DNA of 64,000 nucleotides from an uncultured Collinsella sp. (GTDB taxonomy: Bacteria; Actinomycetota; Coriobacteriia; Coriobacteriales; Coriobacteriaceae), in the NCBI GenBank assembly GCA_934643145.1, contig CAKUBM010000005.1:1-64000 (forward strand). The letters run 5' to 3'. Position numbers and translations under genes: made by a program. The notes beneath the pieces were generated by a model. That model was not told where the DNA came from. It did no database searches and was given only the letters and a program-made list of their open reading frames with translations. Of this stretch, positions 43,458 to 53,730 are shown piece after piece. The first letter of the stretch is position 1, and every line of letters starts with the position of its first letter.

Positions 43458-44513
43458 TTAGGCCTCCAGCGGATGCGCGGGCACCGACTCGCCGGCGGCA
43501 AGCGCTGTCTCACAGGCCACCACATCGCGTTCGATATCATCGACCAGCGCCATAAACTCCTCATACGAGGAGCAGCGCACCACCTGAGCGCGCCAGGCGG
43601 CGGCATGGGGCATGCCTTTGAGATACCAGCTCGCGTACGTACGGGCACGCGACATGAGCGGCAACAGCTCGTGCGTGAGCGTCAGGTGCTCGCGCAGGGC
43701 GTCCAGGCGCTCGGCCGAGCTGCGCGACGGCACCGGCGTGCCATCGAGCGCAAGGGCGCGCGCATCGCCAAACACCCACGGATTGCCGTAGATGCCGCGC
43801 GCGATAAACACCGCGCTGGCGCCCGAGCTGCTCAAATGTTCAGCCGCATCCTCGGCAGAGAACACATCGCCCGAACCGATTACGGGAATCTCAACGGCGT
43901 CAGCCACCTCATCGACCACCGACCAATCGGCCTGACCGGTATAGAGCTGCGTGGCGCAACGACCGTGAACGGCAACTGCGGCGGCACCGGCGCCCTCGAG
44001 CATCTGGGCAAACGTCGCGGCATTGCGGTCCTCGGCATAAAAGCCCTTGCGGATCTTGACGGTCACGGGCACATGCGCCGCACCCACCGCAGCCTCGACG
44101 ATCTTCTCGGCCAGGTCGGGCGTACGCATAAGCGCCGAACCCTCGCCCTTGGTAACGACCTTGCGGGCCGGGCAGGCCATATTGATATCGATCAGCGACA
44201 GACGATCGCCCACGCGCTCCTCGACGGCAGCGACGGCGCTCGCAAACTGATCGGGCTTGGAGCCAAAGAGCTGCACGCAAATCTGCTGCTCCTCGTCGGC
44301 AGGCAGCACCAGGCGCCAGGTCTTATTGCTGGCATAGGCAAGGCCGGCCACACTCACCATCTCGCTGTAGGCGAGCTGAGCACCGCGGCGACGGCACATG
44401 ATGCGATAGGCAGGGTCGGTCACGCCTGCCATAGGGGCCATGAGGAACGGCTGCTCGGCATAGGCGCCCAGCAGCCGCTTGCTGTATTCGGAAAGCGCCA
44501 TGGACCTACTCAT
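43458..44513 (-). CDS. dusB: tRNA-dihydrouridine synthase
   Basis: A 351-residue FMN-dependent enzyme reducing uridines in the tRNA D-loop. It shows [15 protein letters not shown], then [22 protein letters not shown] with the catalytic cysteine in NMACPARK, and [13 protein letters not shown]. DusB-type assignment is from overall sequence pattern. The start at 44513 overlaps the lepA stop; an ATG at 44501 is an alternative. Confidence 0.92.
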   Translation of the reverse strand: MSRSMALSEYSKRLLGAYAEQPFLMAPMAGVTDPAYRIMCRRRGAQLAYSEMVSVAGLAYASNKTWRLVLPADEEQQICVQLFGSKPDQFASAVAAVEERVGDRLSLIDINMACPARKVVTKGEGSALMRTPDLAEKIVEAAVGAAHVPVTVKIRKGFYAEDRNAATFAQMLEGAGAAAVAVHGRCATQLYTGQADWSVVDEVADAVEIPVIGSGDVFSAEDAAEHLSSSGASAVFIARGIYGNPWVFGDARALALDGTPVPSRSSAERLDALREHLTLTHELLPLMSRARTYASWYLKGMPHAAAWRAQVVRCSSYEEFMALVDDIERDVVACETALAAGESVPAHPLEA

Positions 44514-46317
44514 CCACCTTGAGGATCGCCATAAAGGCCTCCTGCGGGACCTCGACCGAGCCGATGGCCTTCATGCGCTTCTTGCCCTCTTTCTGCTTCT
44601 CGAGCAGCTTGCGCTTACGCGAGATATCGCCGCCGTAGCACTTGGCCAAAACGTCCTTGCGACGGGCCTTAACGGTGGAGCGGGCGATGATCTTGTTGCC
44701 GATGGCACCCTGGATAGGCACCTCGAACAGCTGGCGCGGGATGATTTCCTTGAGCTTGTCGCACAGGCCGCGGGCCAGGCCATAGGCCTTGTCCTTGTGG
44801 ACGATAAACGACAGCGCGTCCACCTCATCGCCCGAAAGCAGGATGTCGAGCTTGACGAGCTCGGAGGGACGGTACTCGTTGAACTCGTAGTCGAGCGAAG
44901 CATAGCCCTTGGTGCGGCTTTTGAGCTGATCAAAGAAGTCCAAGATGAGCTCGGCAAGCGGCATGTCAAAGCGCATCTCGACCGACTTGCTCGTCAGATG
45001 GATCATATCGGTCGTGATGCCGCGGTGCTCGATGGCAAGCTGCATGACAGCGCCCGTGTACTCGGGCGGGCAGATGATCTTGGCCTTGAGGTAGGGCTCC
45101 TCGATACGCTCGATGCGCGTGGCCTCGGGAAGATCCTGCGGGCTGCGGACATCGATCATCTCGCCATCGGTCTTGTAGACGTGATAGTCTACCGAGGGGC
45201 TCGTGGCAATGAGGTCCAGGTTGAACTCGCGCTCCAAGCGCTCCTTGACGACCTCCATGTGCAGCAGGCCCAAGAAGCCCACGCGGAAGCCAAAGCCCAG
45301 CGCCACCGACGTCTCGGGCTCCCATACCAACGACGGATCGTTGACGTGCAGCTTGTCGAGAGCGTCGCGGAGGTTCTCGTAATCTTTATTGTCGATGGGG
45401 AACAAGCCCGTGTAGACCATGGGCTTGGCCTCGCGGTAGCCCGGAAGCGGCTCGGGGCAGGGGTTCGAGGCCCACGTGAGGGTATCGCCCACGCGCACGG
45501 CCTCGGGGTCCTTCAGGCCCGTGACCACGTAGCCCACCTCGCCAACGGTCAGCGCGTCGACCGGCGTCTCGGCGGGACGCTTGACGCCCACGCCGTCGAC
45601 CAAGAAGTCGCCCTTTGCCTGCATCATGCGCAGGGTATCGCCCTTTTTGATAGAGCCGTCAAAGACGCGCACCGTGGCGACGACACCACGATACTCGTCG
45701 AAGTACGAATCCAGGATGAGTGCCTTGAGCGGCGCGTTCGCATCGCCCTTGGGCGGAGAGATCAAAAAGACAATGGACTCCAGCAGATCGTGGATGCCCT
45801 CGCCTGTCTTGCCCGAGACGCACACGGCATCATCGGCAGGGATCGCCAGGTCATCCTCGATCTCGGTCTTAACCTCATCGGGATGGGCCGAGGGCAGGTC
45901 GATCTTGTTGATGGCCGGCACAATGTCCAGATTGGCGTTCATGGCGAGCGTCGCGTTGGAGACGGTCTGCGCCTCGACGCCCTGCGTGGCGTCGACGACG
46001 AGCACCGCGCCCTCGCAGGCGGCCAGAGAACGCGAGACCTCGTAAGTAAAGTCAACGTGGCCCGGCGTATCGATCAGATTGAACTGATACGTCTCACCAT
46101 CGTCGGCGTCATAGGAAACGCGGACGGCATTGGACTTGATCGTAATGCCGCGCTCGCGCTCGATATCCATGGTGTCGAGCAGCTGCGACTCCATGTCGCG
46201 TTCGTCGACGGTATGGGTGAGCTCGAGGATGCGGTCACTGATCGTGGACTTGCCATGGTCGATGTGCGCAACAATCGAGAAGTTGCGGATGTGGGAAATG
46301 TCAATTGAAGTATTCAT
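44506..46317 (-). CDS. lepA: Elongation factor 4
   Basis: A 603-residue translational GTPase that back-translocates or remodels stalled ribosomes. The P-loop is AHIDHGKST near residue 15. DTPGHVDF and NKIDLPSA follow, and the LepA C-terminal domain is present ([15 protein letters not shown] and [15 protein letters not shown]). The ATG at 46317 has a weak ribosome-binding site. It lies only about 25 bases beyond the rpsT terminator, so its transcription source is unclear. Confidence 0.96.
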   Translation of the reverse strand: MNTSIDISHIRNFSIVAHIDHGKSTISDRILELTHTVDERDMESQLLDTMDIERERGITIKSNAVRVSYDADDGETYQFNLIDTPGHVDFTYEVSRSLAACEGAVLVVDATQGVEAQTVSNATLAMNANLDIVPAINKIDLPSAHPDEVKTEIEDDLAIPADDAVCVSGKTGEGIHDLLESIVFLISPPKGDANAPLKALILDSYFDEYRGVVATVRVFDGSIKKGDTLRMMQAKGDFLVDGVGVKRPAETPVDALTVGEVGYVVTGLKDPEAVRVGDTLTWASNPCPEPLPGYREAKPMVYTGLFPIDNKDYENLRDALDKLHVNDPSLVWEPETSVALGFGFRVGFLGLLHMEVVKERLEREFNLDLIATSPSVDYHVYKTDGEMIDVRSPQDLPEATRIERIEEPYLKAKIICPPEYTGAVMQLAIEHRGITTDMIHLTSKSVEMRFDMPLAELILDFFDQLKSRTKGYASLDYEFNEYRPSELVKLDILLSGDEVDALSFIVHKDKAYGLARGLCDKLKEIIPRQLFEVPIQGAIGNKIIARSTVKARRKDVLAKCYGGDISRKRKLLEKQKEGKKRMKAIGSVEVPQEAFMAILKVDE

Positions 46318-46342
46318 GCGGACTATCTTACCCGAGCGGTAC

Positions 46343-46379
46343 AAAAAATGGAGCCTGTTCCATAAAACAGGCTCCATTT
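46343..46379 (-). terminator. Terminator after rpsT
   Basis: Perfect 14-bp arms (46346-46359 and 46366-46379, AAATGGAGCCTGTT and complement) around six bases. A run of six Ts follows on the minus strand. It is a strong intrinsic terminator directly before lepA. Confidence 0.9.
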
Positions 46380-46413
46380 ATGCGCGTAATCTGTGTGGTG
46401 TGAAATTTACAAC

Positions 46414-46680
46414 TTAGGCGTTGATGCCGTTCACGAGCTTAGCAAGACCGGACTTGCGGTTGGAAGCCTGGTTCTTGTGAATGACATGCTTGGCAGCAGC
46501 CATGTCAAGACGCTTGGTGACGGTCTTGAGGGCAGCCTGGGCCTTCTCGGCGTCGCCCTCGGCGACGGCGGACTGGACGTGCTTGGTCAGAGTCTTGAGC
46601 TCGGACTTGACAGCCTTGTTACGCATGCGAGCTGCCTCATTGGTGCGGATACGCTTCTTCTGAGACTTGATGTTTGCCAC
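46414..46680 (-). CDS. rpsT: 30S ribosomal protein S20
   Basis: An 88-residue S20 that binds 16S rRNA early in assembly. The basic helical sequence [20 protein letters not shown] and the [18 protein letters not shown] end are typical. The start is GTG at 46680, with AAAGGA upstream; the longer frame to 46977 has no support. It is monocistronic with its own terminator. Confidence 0.97.
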   Translation of the reverse strand: MANIKSQKKRIRTNEAARMRNKAVKSELKTLTKHVQSAVAEGDAEKAQAALKTVTKRLDMAAAKHVIHKNQASNRKSGLAKLVNGINA

Positions 46681-46814
46681 TTCTGGAGTTCCTTTCGAGT
46701 TCCTTGCAAAAAAATGTATGACACCTCTGAGACACGGTGAGGTCATGCAAGCGCCTACTATAGCACGCTCCCCTGCAAAGGGATAGAACGAATTTGTCAA
46801 ATATGCAGGTATCA

Positions 46815-47777
46815 TCACGATTTTCTCAAGATGTCCGTAATCCAGAGCAAAAGCGCGGTCTCGGAATTGGCCGAGCCCTTGAGCGCGAGCTCCACGTCCA
46901 CGGCACCTTCGAGCGCGGCAACGAGTTCTGCCATCGAATACCGACGCGCCCAGGTAAGGTGGTTCTTGACCTGCCAAGACTGGAGCTTGAGCGTTGCAGC
47001 AAGCTCACGCCCCTGTCCGCGTGCATCGAGTGCCTTGGCGACGATCAGCTCGCGGATGCGCCCGCACAGCAGCGTGTAGGTCCACACGTAGCTCTTGGAG
47101 GGCAGCAGTTTAAAGAGCTCGAGCGAACGGCGCATGTCGCGGGCCGAGACGGCGTTGAGGAAGTCCCAGGGCTGAACCTCGGCCGTACGCACGATCCAAC
47201 GCTCCACATCGGCAAGCTCAATCTGGGACGCCTCGACCATCTGGGCGAGCTTTGCCAGGTCGTTATCGAGCATGCGGGTGTTTTCGCCCGAACGCGAGAC
47301 GAGCTCCTCAGCCGCGGCCGTCGAGATAGACTTGCCGTGCTGCGTCGCCATCTGCTGCACGCGGCGCGGCAGCTCCCAGCGCTTGGTGCCCGAGCAATCG
47401 ATCACGGCCTTCTTATCGAGCTTTGCGACCGCCTTATACAGGCGAGTGTTCTTGGCAAGTGAGTCGGCGATGATGAGGCAGACCGTCGTAGGACTGGGAC
47501 TTGCGAGGTATTCGACGAGCGGCTCTGAAACCGACTTGGCGAGCTTTGAGCAGCCGTCGAGGATTACCAGACGAAACTCGCTACCCATGGGAAAAGTATT
47601 GAGCGAGCCGATGATCGACTCGATATCGGGGTCCTTGGACATGTCGCGCTCGTCGAGGTTGAACTCGACCATGCCCGACTTTTCCAAGCGAGCCTTCATA
47701 CGCGAGACGGCGTGGTCGCGCTTGACTCCGTCGGTACCGACGATCAGATATGCCGGCAGCAGACTGTTTTCAGACAT
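46815..47777 (-). CDS. holA: DNA polymerase III subunit delta
   Basis: A 320-residue clamp-loader delta subunit that opens the sliding clamp. It fits the YqeN/HolA pattern: [20 protein letters not shown] at the start, [18 protein letters not shown] in the middle, and the C-terminal collar helices. It follows comEC on the same strand, the usual comEA-comEC-holA order. Confidence 0.93.
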   Translation of the reverse strand: MSENSLLPAYLIVGTDGVKRDHAVSRMKARLEKSGMVEFNLDERDMSKDPDIESIIGSLNTFPMGSEFRLVILDGCSKLAKSVSEPLVEYLASPSPTTVCLIIADSLAKNTRLYKAVAKLDKKAVIDCSGTKRWELPRRVQQMATQHGKSISTAAAEELVSRSGENTRMLDNDLAKLAQMVEASQIELADVERWIVRTAEVQPWDFLNAVSARDMRRSLELFKLLPSKSYVWTYTLLCGRIRELIVAKALDARGQGRELAATLKLQSWQVKNHLTWARRYSMAELVAALEGAVDVELALKGSANSETALLLWITDILRKS

Positions 47778-47855
47778 CGCGCTCCCCTCTCACAGGCCCT
47801 CTAATTCGTACCACGCCATTCTAGCCCAGGGACCTACGGCGCGCCAACGACGTCG

Positions 47856-50159
47856 CTACGGTCGCCGGCATCGCATCGCAAAGCCCTTCGCGGTCGGCGT
47901 GACGGTAATGTCACCGCGCTCGATCGTGCACGCAAACGCGCCGCCAGCAGCTTTCACGGCATCGCGGCAGGCATCCGACGGATGACCGTAGCGGTTACCC
48001 TCGCCGGCGCTCGCAATGGAGAGTTCGGGCTTTAAGACATCCAGCAGCTCGCCGTCGACCGAGACCTTAGAGCCGTGATGTCCAAGCTTAAGGACATCGA
48101 TGTCCCCCACTTCCCGTGCAAACTCGCGCTCTTGATCGAGCTCGGCGTCACCGGTTAGGAGCATACGCAGGCTCTTGCCTTCCTGAGCATAGGAGAGCAG
48201 CAGGACAAGCGAGTCTTCGTTGCCCTCGCCATCCACGGACTCGAATGGCCACATCACGCGGGCGCAAAATGCGCCAATGTCAACGGTATCTCCACGCCGC
48301 ACCTGCCGATACTCCACGCCAGATCGGTTCAGTACCTCGGCAGGGGCATCCTCCAGCGCATTCGCCGCCACGGCAATGGTTCCAACCGAAAACTGTTCCA
48401 ACACGTCAGGTAGACCGCCCCAGTGATCCTCGTCCCAATGCGTTACAAAAACGGCATCGATATGATGAACGTTGTTGCGCACCAATGCCGTCACCACACG
48501 CTCGTCGAGCCCACAGTCGACGAGCGCCACGGCACCGCCTTGGCGAATAAGAATGGCATCAGCCTGGCCAACATCGAGAATCGTCACCGAAGGTGGAGCG
48601 AATCGATCCCAGTAGACGTAGGGGACGACCGCCGTGAGAGCCAAGCACAGCAACCCTACAGCCATGGGGCGAGCGCGGGGTCGTGGCCACCATACCAAGA
48701 GAGCCGTCAAAGAAAGCGGCACCACGTATACCCAAACGGAATCGGGCGATACGCTCACGGACGCACCCGGCACGGCTGCGAAGAGCTGCTCAAAGAACAG
48801 CGCGCAGCGCGCGGCAACTATGGGCACCACAAGCGCCCAGGGTCGCAACAGGGGCACGAGCGAGCACGGCGCCAGCACAATCGAAACAGCAAGCAACACG
48901 CTCACCACCGGGCCGATCACGGCATTTGCAATCGGGGCAATAAGCGAAAAAGTTCCGAATGCGGGAACGGTGATGGGAAGCGTTGCCAGCTGCGAGCAGA
49001 GCGTGACGGAAAGTATACCGGCAATGCCCGCCGGCACGCCCAACTCGCCCAAAGCGTAGGTGGCATACGGGCAAAAGCACAGGATGGCAAAGACGCTGGC
49101 ACACGAAAGCTGAAAGCCCATCTCGAACAGCACCGTTGGACGGAGTAGCAAAAAAATCGACATGGTCACAAAGAGCGCCGAGATGCCGTGGCGGCAACGC
49201 CCGGCACCGTTGGCGACAAGCGTCGCGAACACCATGCAGCACGCACGAACAGCCGAGGGCGATGCACCTGTAAAGGCGGCGTAGGCCACAAGCGTTGCCG
49301 CCAAAAGCGCCCGCTGCAGCCCACGCGAGCAACGAGTCATTTGTAAAGCGCTCTCGATTTCAAAGCCCACGATAGCCAGATGACTACCCGAAACAGCAAT
49401 GAGATGCGCCGTTCCCGTCACCGAAAACCATTCGCCCGCCGGCTGAGCGCGCAGCTCGGACGAACGTCCGCAGACAACGCCGGCAATGAGCGAGCGCGCC
49501 GGATCAGTCGCGGGAGCAATGGCGGCAAGCAGCTCATTTCGCAGCCGAAGCAACGGCCCTGGAGAGCCCCCATCGATCGACACAATCCGGACAGCCTTAA
49601 CCTTGCGCAGCTCACCCCGAAGCACGCGCGAACGCCCATACGCATCATTCTCGAAGCGCGAAACGCGGCCGATGACACGCACGCGCGACCCAGCACTGAG
49701 CTCGCGATCGCACGATAATCGAACGGCACCCACGCGCCAACCGACCGCGATCGCGTCACAGGTATAGGAATACGCATCGTCGTTGATAGACGGATCGCCC
49801 TGCACCACAAACTCAAGACTGCTTGCAGCCCGTCCATCCAGAGCGTTGGAAGCTCGGAGGGCACCTATCGCCCACCCCGCGGACACGATCGCTCCCGCCA
49901 CGAGTCCGACCGCCGCGGCATACAGACATCGCTTCCATCGCACAAGACGCATGCAAGACCGAGCCAATACGACGAACACCACAGCCACAACGGGAATGCC
50001 CCAGAGTAACGTGACGGAAGTCAGTCCTTCTCCCAGTAGCGCATCAGCCGCCACGTTAAGCACCAAGCCGCAACTCGCACACAAGCCGGCACAAAGGGCC
50101 ATCGTCCACGGCAACAATGGCCGTGGAGGCATCACGTGCTCACGCTCGGTCGCACTCAT
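47856..50159 (-). CDS. comEC: ComEC/Rec2 DNA-uptake channel protein
   Basis: A 767-residue membrane protein that carries single-stranded DNA into the cytoplasm during transformation. It has N-terminal membrane helices and an OB-like region (residues ~110-190). The Competence domain follows (SRSLIAGVVCGRSSEL-like stretch, TAHLIAVSGSHLAIVGF, GFQLSCASVFAIL). The C-terminal metallo-beta-lactamase domain has VTHWDEDHWGGL and LKLGHHGSKVS, consistent with a nuclease. The ATG at 50159 overlaps the comEA stop (ATGA). The gene looks intact. Confidence 0.93.
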   Translation of the reverse strand: MSATEREHVMPPRPLLPWTMALCAGLCASCGLVLNVAADALLGEGLTSVTLLWGIPVVAVVFVVLARSCMRLVRWKRCLYAAAVGLVAGAIVSAGWAIGALRASNALDGRAASSLEFVVQGDPSINDDAYSYTCDAIAVGWRVGAVRLSCDRELSAGSRVRVIGRVSRFENDAYGRSRVLRGELRKVKAVRIVSIDGGSPGPLLRLRNELLAAIAPATDPARSLIAGVVCGRSSELRAQPAGEWFSVTGTAHLIAVSGSHLAIVGFEIESALQMTRCSRGLQRALLAATLVAYAAFTGASPSAVRACCMVFATLVANGAGRCRHGISALFVTMSIFLLLRPTVLFEMGFQLSCASVFAILCFCPYATYALGELGVPAGIAGILSVTLCSQLATLPITVPAFGTFSLIAPIANAVIGPVVSVLLAVSIVLAPCSLVPLLRPWALVVPIVAARCALFFEQLFAAVPGASVSVSPDSVWVYVVPLSLTALLVWWPRPRARPMAVGLLCLALTAVVPYVYWDRFAPPSVTILDVGQADAILIRQGGAVALVDCGLDERVVTALVRNNVHHIDAVFVTHWDEDHWGGLPDVLEQFSVGTIAVAANALEDAPAEVLNRSGVEYRQVRRGDTVDIGAFCARVMWPFESVDGEGNEDSLVLLLSYAQEGKSLRMLLTGDAELDQEREFAREVGDIDVLKLGHHGSKVSVDGELLDVLKPELSIASAGEGNRYGHPSDACRDAVKAAGGAFACTIERGDITVTPTAKGFAMRCRRP

Positions 50160-50866
50160 ACGCAGATGCAATCTTTGATTTTGGCGAGTTTCTTCTCGCC
50201 GATTCCCGACACACGCATCAGGTCGTCGACCGAGGCAAAAGCGCCGTTTTGGGTCCGCTCGTCGATAATCGACTGGGCCATAGAGGGACCGATGCCCGAA
50301 AGCGTCTGCAATTCTGCCGCGCTTGCCGTATTGATGTTCACAAGCCCCGACGAAGCGCCCGTGCCCGATGCCGCAGCGGTGCCGCCATCGGCCCCGCCAG
50401 CCGCCAAAGCCGCCTGCTGCTCCCCCACTGTCGGCACATAGATCTTTTGTCCATCCGTGACTTTCGAAGCACGGTTAAGCCCCGTCACATCCGCCTCTGC
50501 CGTTAGCCCTCCGGCAGCATCAATCGCCTGGGATACCCGCGCTCCATCTTGAAGCCGATACACGCCCGGGGATGCAACGGCACCATCTACATCGACGTAC
50601 ACCTCCGTTTCGGCAGACGCCTTAGACGAAGATCCATCGGATGCATCGTCCAAAGCATCGCCGGACCCCGGCTCCGCCGATGGACCCGAGTCCTCAACGC
50701 GCTCAAACGAAACATTGCCGGAGCGGTCACCAAAGCTCGCCATCGCCAAGCCGCTCGCCATCGCAATGGCGACGAGCATCGCCACGACTACCGCCTTATG
50801 CCCGAGTACCTTGCCCGCCCAGCGGTCCATTCGTTTGACCCGTTCGTGTTGTTCGCGCTGCGCCAT
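50156..50866 (-). CDS. comEA: ComEA competence DNA-binding protein
   Basis: A 236-residue membrane-anchored protein that binds incoming double-stranded DNA outside the membrane. One membrane helix lies at about residues 24-45. An acidic/Ser linker, a SLBB domain (VYVDVDGAVASPGVYRL) and a C-terminal helix-hairpin-helix pair follow (LVNINTASAAELQTLSGIG, FASVDDLMRVSGIG). GGGAGG precedes the ATG. comEC follows with a 4-base overlap. A 17-base element shared with recA lies 80 bases upstream. Confidence 0.94.
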   Translation of the reverse strand: MAQREQHERVKRMDRWAGKVLGHKAVVVAMLVAIAMASGLAMASFGDRSGNVSFERVEDSGPSAEPGSGDALDDASDGSSSKASAETEVYVDVDGAVASPGVYRLQDGARVSQAIDAAGGLTAEADVTGLNRASKVTDGQKIYVPTVGEQQAALAAGGADGGTAAASGTGASSGLVNINTASAAELQTLSGIGPSMAQSIIDERTQNGAFASVDDLMRVSGIGEKKLAKIKDCICV

Positions 50867-50945
50867 AGCAAAAACCTCCCAACACCATCGTGTCAGGAAA
50901 TCGCAGCCGAGCGAACCGCTCGGGCAAACCAGTTTTGACGGTCAA

Positions 50946-50962
50946 ACCAAAAGCTGACCAAA
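50946..50962. promoter_or_regulatory. ACCAAA direct-repeat element upstream of comEA
   Basis: ACCAAAAGCTGACCAAA matches 21531-21547 upstream of recA at 15 of 17 positions. The two ACCAAA halves are 11 bases apart. A GC-rich hairpin (CCGAGCG-AAC-CGCTCGG, 50908-50924) lies between it and the gene. Confidence 0.5.
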
Positions 50963-51036
50963 ACCTTGCGCAAACATGTCCATTTATTCAGTCACACGTC
51001 AGCGAATGAACATTTTGATATTGTTTACCCAGATAA

Positions 51037-51070
51037 CAAAAAAACCGACAATACAAACGTACCGTCGGTT
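51037..51070 (-). terminator. Terminator after thiI
   Basis: AACCGAC and its complement (51043-51049, 51064-51070) flank a 14-base loop and are followed by seven Ts on the minus strand, 11 bases past the thiI stop. Confidence 0.85.
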
Positions 51071-51080
51071 TATGCAGGAA

Positions 51081-52325
51081 CTATTCGTGATCATGGTAAA
51101 TCTCACGCGGAGCGAGCTCCGAATGTTTGCGTTTTAAGGTCTTAGGGGCCTTATACGTGTTGCTCTCAAAGTCGATGTACTCGGTCTGCTTGAGCAGACG
51201 CTCGATCATCTCCTCGTGATCGAACAGCTCCCAGGCCTCATGAACGGCATCGAGCTTGGCATGCGTCTCGGGACGGCGCGGCATAAAGAGTGTGCAGCAG
51301 TCGGGCGCGGCCTCGGTCGAGATGTCGAATGTACCGATTTCCTCGGCACGCGCAATGATCTCCTGCTTGTCCGAACCGATGAGCGGACGGAACACGGGAA
51401 TCTTCACAGCCTCGTTGACAGCCATGATGTTCTCGAGCGTCTGGGAGGCGACCTGGCCAAGCGACTCACCGGTCACGATAGCCTTGGCGCCCTCGATATG
51501 CGCGATGTGCTCGGCAACCGAATACATGATGCGGCGATACATGATCACGCGCAGGTTGCTGGGGCAGGTGACCGAAATCTCGCGCTGGCAGTCGCCAAAC
51601 GGAACCACGTACAGACGGCCGATCTGGACTCCAGGCGCAAGGGCACGGATGATGTCCTGCACCAGATACTCACTCGTATCGGGCGTCTGCGGACGACCGG
51701 AGAAATGCACCGGTACGCACACGGCGCCGCGGCGGGCGAGCATCCACGTCGACACGGGCGAATCGATACCCGAAGACAGCAGCGTCACAACCTTGCCGGC
51801 AGAACCCACCGGCAGGCCGCCCACGCCGCGCTCGGAGCGCGCATATACATAGACGCTGCCCTGGACCACCAGCACATGCACCATCGCGTCGGGGTCGTGC
51901 ATCTGAACCTTTTTATCGGGAAACGCCTCGCACAGCACCTCGCCCACCTGACGGTTGATATCGATGGAGGTAAGCTCATAGTCGGTGTTGGAGCGCTTGG
52001 CATGCACCTTAAACGAATCGAAGGGACCGAACTCGCGCAACGCCTTGACGGCGGCTGCGCAATACTCCTGCGGGTCGCGGTTGGTGTGGTATGCCAGGGA
52101 CACACGGGCAACGCCGGGGACGGTGCGAATGACACGCGCCGCCTCGTCGGCCTGATGCTCGTTAAAGGTCACGAGGATATAACCGGAAATTCGAGACACG
52201 GCATTCACGGAAAAGGCGGCCAAAGCCGCCTTGATGTTATCCATGAGGATATGCTCAAAATGTGCGCGGTTCTTGCCCTTCAGTCCAACCTCGTGATAGT
52301 GGACCAGGCAGACGCGAGCTGCCAT
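51081..52325 (-). CDS. thiI: tRNA 4-thiouridine synthase ThiI
   Basis: A 414-residue enzyme that adenylates U8 of tRNA for sulfur transfer and can supply sulfur for thiamine synthesis. It has an N-terminal ferredoxin-like and THUMP region (VHYHEVGLKGKNRAHFE; VSLAYHTNRDP). The PP-loop domain contains SSGIDSPVS and the CxxC-like APDCC segment. No C-terminal rhodanese domain is present, as in Gram-positive ThiI. It directly follows rpoZ. Confidence 0.94.
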   Translation of the reverse strand: MAARVCLVHYHEVGLKGKNRAHFEHILMDNIKAALAAFSVNAVSRISGYILVTFNEHQADEAARVIRTVPGVARVSLAYHTNRDPQEYCAAAVKALREFGPFDSFKVHAKRSNTDYELTSIDINRQVGEVLCEAFPDKKVQMHDPDAMVHVLVVQGSVYVYARSERGVGGLPVGSAGKVVTLLSSGIDSPVSTWMLARRGAVCVPVHFSGRPQTPDTSEYLVQDIIRALAPGVQIGRLYVVPFGDCQREISVTCPSNLRVIMYRRIMYSVAEHIAHIEGAKAIVTGESLGQVASQTLENIMAVNEAVKIPVFRPLIGSDKQEIIARAEEIGTFDISTEAAPDCCTLFMPRRPETHAKLDAVHEAWELFDHEEMIERLLKQTEYIDFESNTYKAPKTLKRKHSELAPREIYHDHE

Positions 52326-52607
52326 TTAGGCTTCAGCAACCTTGTGGCCGAGCGCCTTCTCGTAACGGGCCTCATCGTAGGAGATATCGCCGTCGACGAT
52401 CTCGTCCATAGCCATCGAAATGGTATCGGCACCAGAAAGGCCGATGGTGATGTCATCGACATCCTGAACGGCAAGCACGCGGTTGTGCTGGCCGCGCAGC
52501 ATGCTATTGATGTCGCAGGCGCGCTTGGAGGCAAGCGAAGCGAGCAGGAAGCGGTTGTGATCGGTCTTCTCCAGAAGATCGTCAATGCAAGGCTTTACAA
52601 CGGACAC
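52326..52607 (-). CDS. rpoZ: RNA polymerase omega subunit
   Basis: A 93-residue omega subunit that stabilises the beta' subunit. VKPCIDDLLEKTDHNRFLLA and LASKRACDINSMLRG match the family core. The start is GTG with TGAGG upstream. It follows gmk by 5 bases, the conserved gmk-rpoZ order. Confidence 0.92.
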   Translation of the reverse strand: MSVVKPCIDDLLEKTDHNRFLLASLASKRACDINSMLRGQHNRVLAVQDVDDITIGLSGADTISMAMDEIVDGDISYDEARYEKALGHKVAEA

Positions 52608-52612
52608 GGACC

Positions 52613-53182
52613 TCAGATCCTTTCATGCATATCGAGAACGCGAACGAGTTCGTCGGTCGCGCGGTCGAGATCGTCATTCACCACGACGTCGTCGTAGCGG
52701 TCGGCAAGGGCAAGCTCATCGGCGGCGTTTGCCATACGCAGCTCAATCGTCTCGGGCGTCTCAGTACCGCGACCGACTAGACGCTCGCGGAGCACCTCAA
52801 GCGAAGGCGGCTTGATAAAGATCAGCACGGCCTCGGGGAAACGCTCCTTCACCTGCAGGGCGCCCTGGACATCGATCTCCAAAATCAGAGACGAGCCCGA
52901 GGCGAGCTTGGATGTGACCTCGCTCACCAGCGTGCCGTAGCAGTTACCGTGGACCTCGGCCCACTCAACAAACTCACCGTTTGCCACGCGGCGGTCGAAC
53001 TCCTCGCGCGTCAGGAAAAAGTAGTTGACGCCGTCGACCTCACCTTTGCGTGGTGCTCGCGTGGTAGCCGAAACCGTCAGGCCCAGGTTGGAGCGACGCT
53101 CGCGCACACGAGTGACGAGCGTGCCCTTGCCTGCGCCTGACGGTCCAGAAATCACAAAGAGCTTTGAATCCTGAGCGCTCAC
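52613..53182 (-). CDS. gmk: Guanylate kinase
   Basis: A 189-residue kinase converting GMP to GDP. The P-loop is SGPSGAGKGT. SATTRAPRKGEVDGVNYFF binds GMP, and ILEIDVQGALQVK is typical. It starts with GTG immediately after the mihF stop (TAAGTG), giving tight coupling. Confidence 0.96.
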   Translation of the reverse strand: MSAQDSKLFVISGPSGAGKGTLVTRVRERRSNLGLTVSATTRAPRKGEVDGVNYFFLTREEFDRRVANGEFVEWAEVHGNCYGTLVSEVTSKLASGSSLILEIDVQGALQVKERFPEAVLIFIKPPSLEVLRERLVGRGTETPETIELRMANAADELALADRYDDVVVNDDLDRATDELVRVLDMHERI

Positions 53183-53491
53183 TTATTTGGTCAGCTGCTC
53201 GAGGAGCTGCTCGCGCTGACGGACGCCGAGGCCCTGGACGCGACGGGTAGCGGAGATGCCGAGCTCCTCCATGATCTTGGCGGCCTTGGCCTTGCCATAA
53301 CCGGGGAGGGACTCGATGAGGGTGGAAACCTTCATGCGGGAAGCAATGGGGTCATCGGAGTTGAGCACGGACTCGAGGGACTTCTCGCCCTTCTTGATCT
53401 GCTCGCGAAGTTCAGCGCGGGCGTGACGTGCGGCGGCAGCCTTCTCAAGAGCCTGCTTGCGCTGCTCGTCGGTAAGCTGAGGGAGTGCCAT
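53183..53491 (-). CDS. mihF: Actinobacterial-type integration host factor
   Basis: A 102-residue nucleoid protein of the mIHF/sIHF family, unrelated to E. coli IHF. The basic N-terminal helix (QRKQALEKAAAARHARAELR) and the helix-two-turn-helix core (VSTLIESLPGYGKAKAAKIMEELGI in part, RRVQGLGVRQREQLL) are clear. The mihF-gmk-rpoZ order is characteristic of actinobacteria. The ATG at 53491 follows GGAGG. Confidence 0.95.
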   Translation of the reverse strand: MALPQLTDEQRKQALEKAAAARHARAELREQIKKGEKSLESVLNSDDPIASRMKVSTLIESLPGYGKAKAAKIMEELGISATRRVQGLGVRQREQLLEQLTK

Positions 53492-53579
53492 TCGTACCTC
53501 CAAATAGTTGGGTTATATCTGATTCAATATTTGGCATTTTAGCACGTAAAACGTACAAAATGCTCAATCGCGGCTCCAT

Positions 53580-53608
53580 AGGTTAGACGATACCCGCAAA
53601 AAGTGCAA
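53580..53608 (-). promoter_or_regulatory. Promoter of the mihF operon
   Basis: On the minus strand TTGCAC (53603-53608), a 17-base spacer and TAACCT (53580-53585) fit a sigma-70-like promoter about 90 bases upstream of mihF. Confidence 0.6.
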
Positions 53609-53627
53609 TATATTGCGCTAAAAGTTG

Positions 53628-53685
53628 AGCCCCTGACCTGCGATTCCACACAAAGGATGGGAAAGTTTTCGCAGGCACAGGGGCT
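53628..53685 (-). terminator. Hairpin at the end of the pyr operon
   Basis: AGCCCCTG and CCTGCGA pair with TCGCAGG and CAGGGGCT across a 25-base loop, about 45 bases past the pyrF stop. A short CAACTTTT follows on the minus strand. Confidence 0.6.
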
Positions 53686-53730
53686 AAATTGTGCTAATGA
53701 GACCCAAAAGTGGTGACTTAGGGGAATCTT

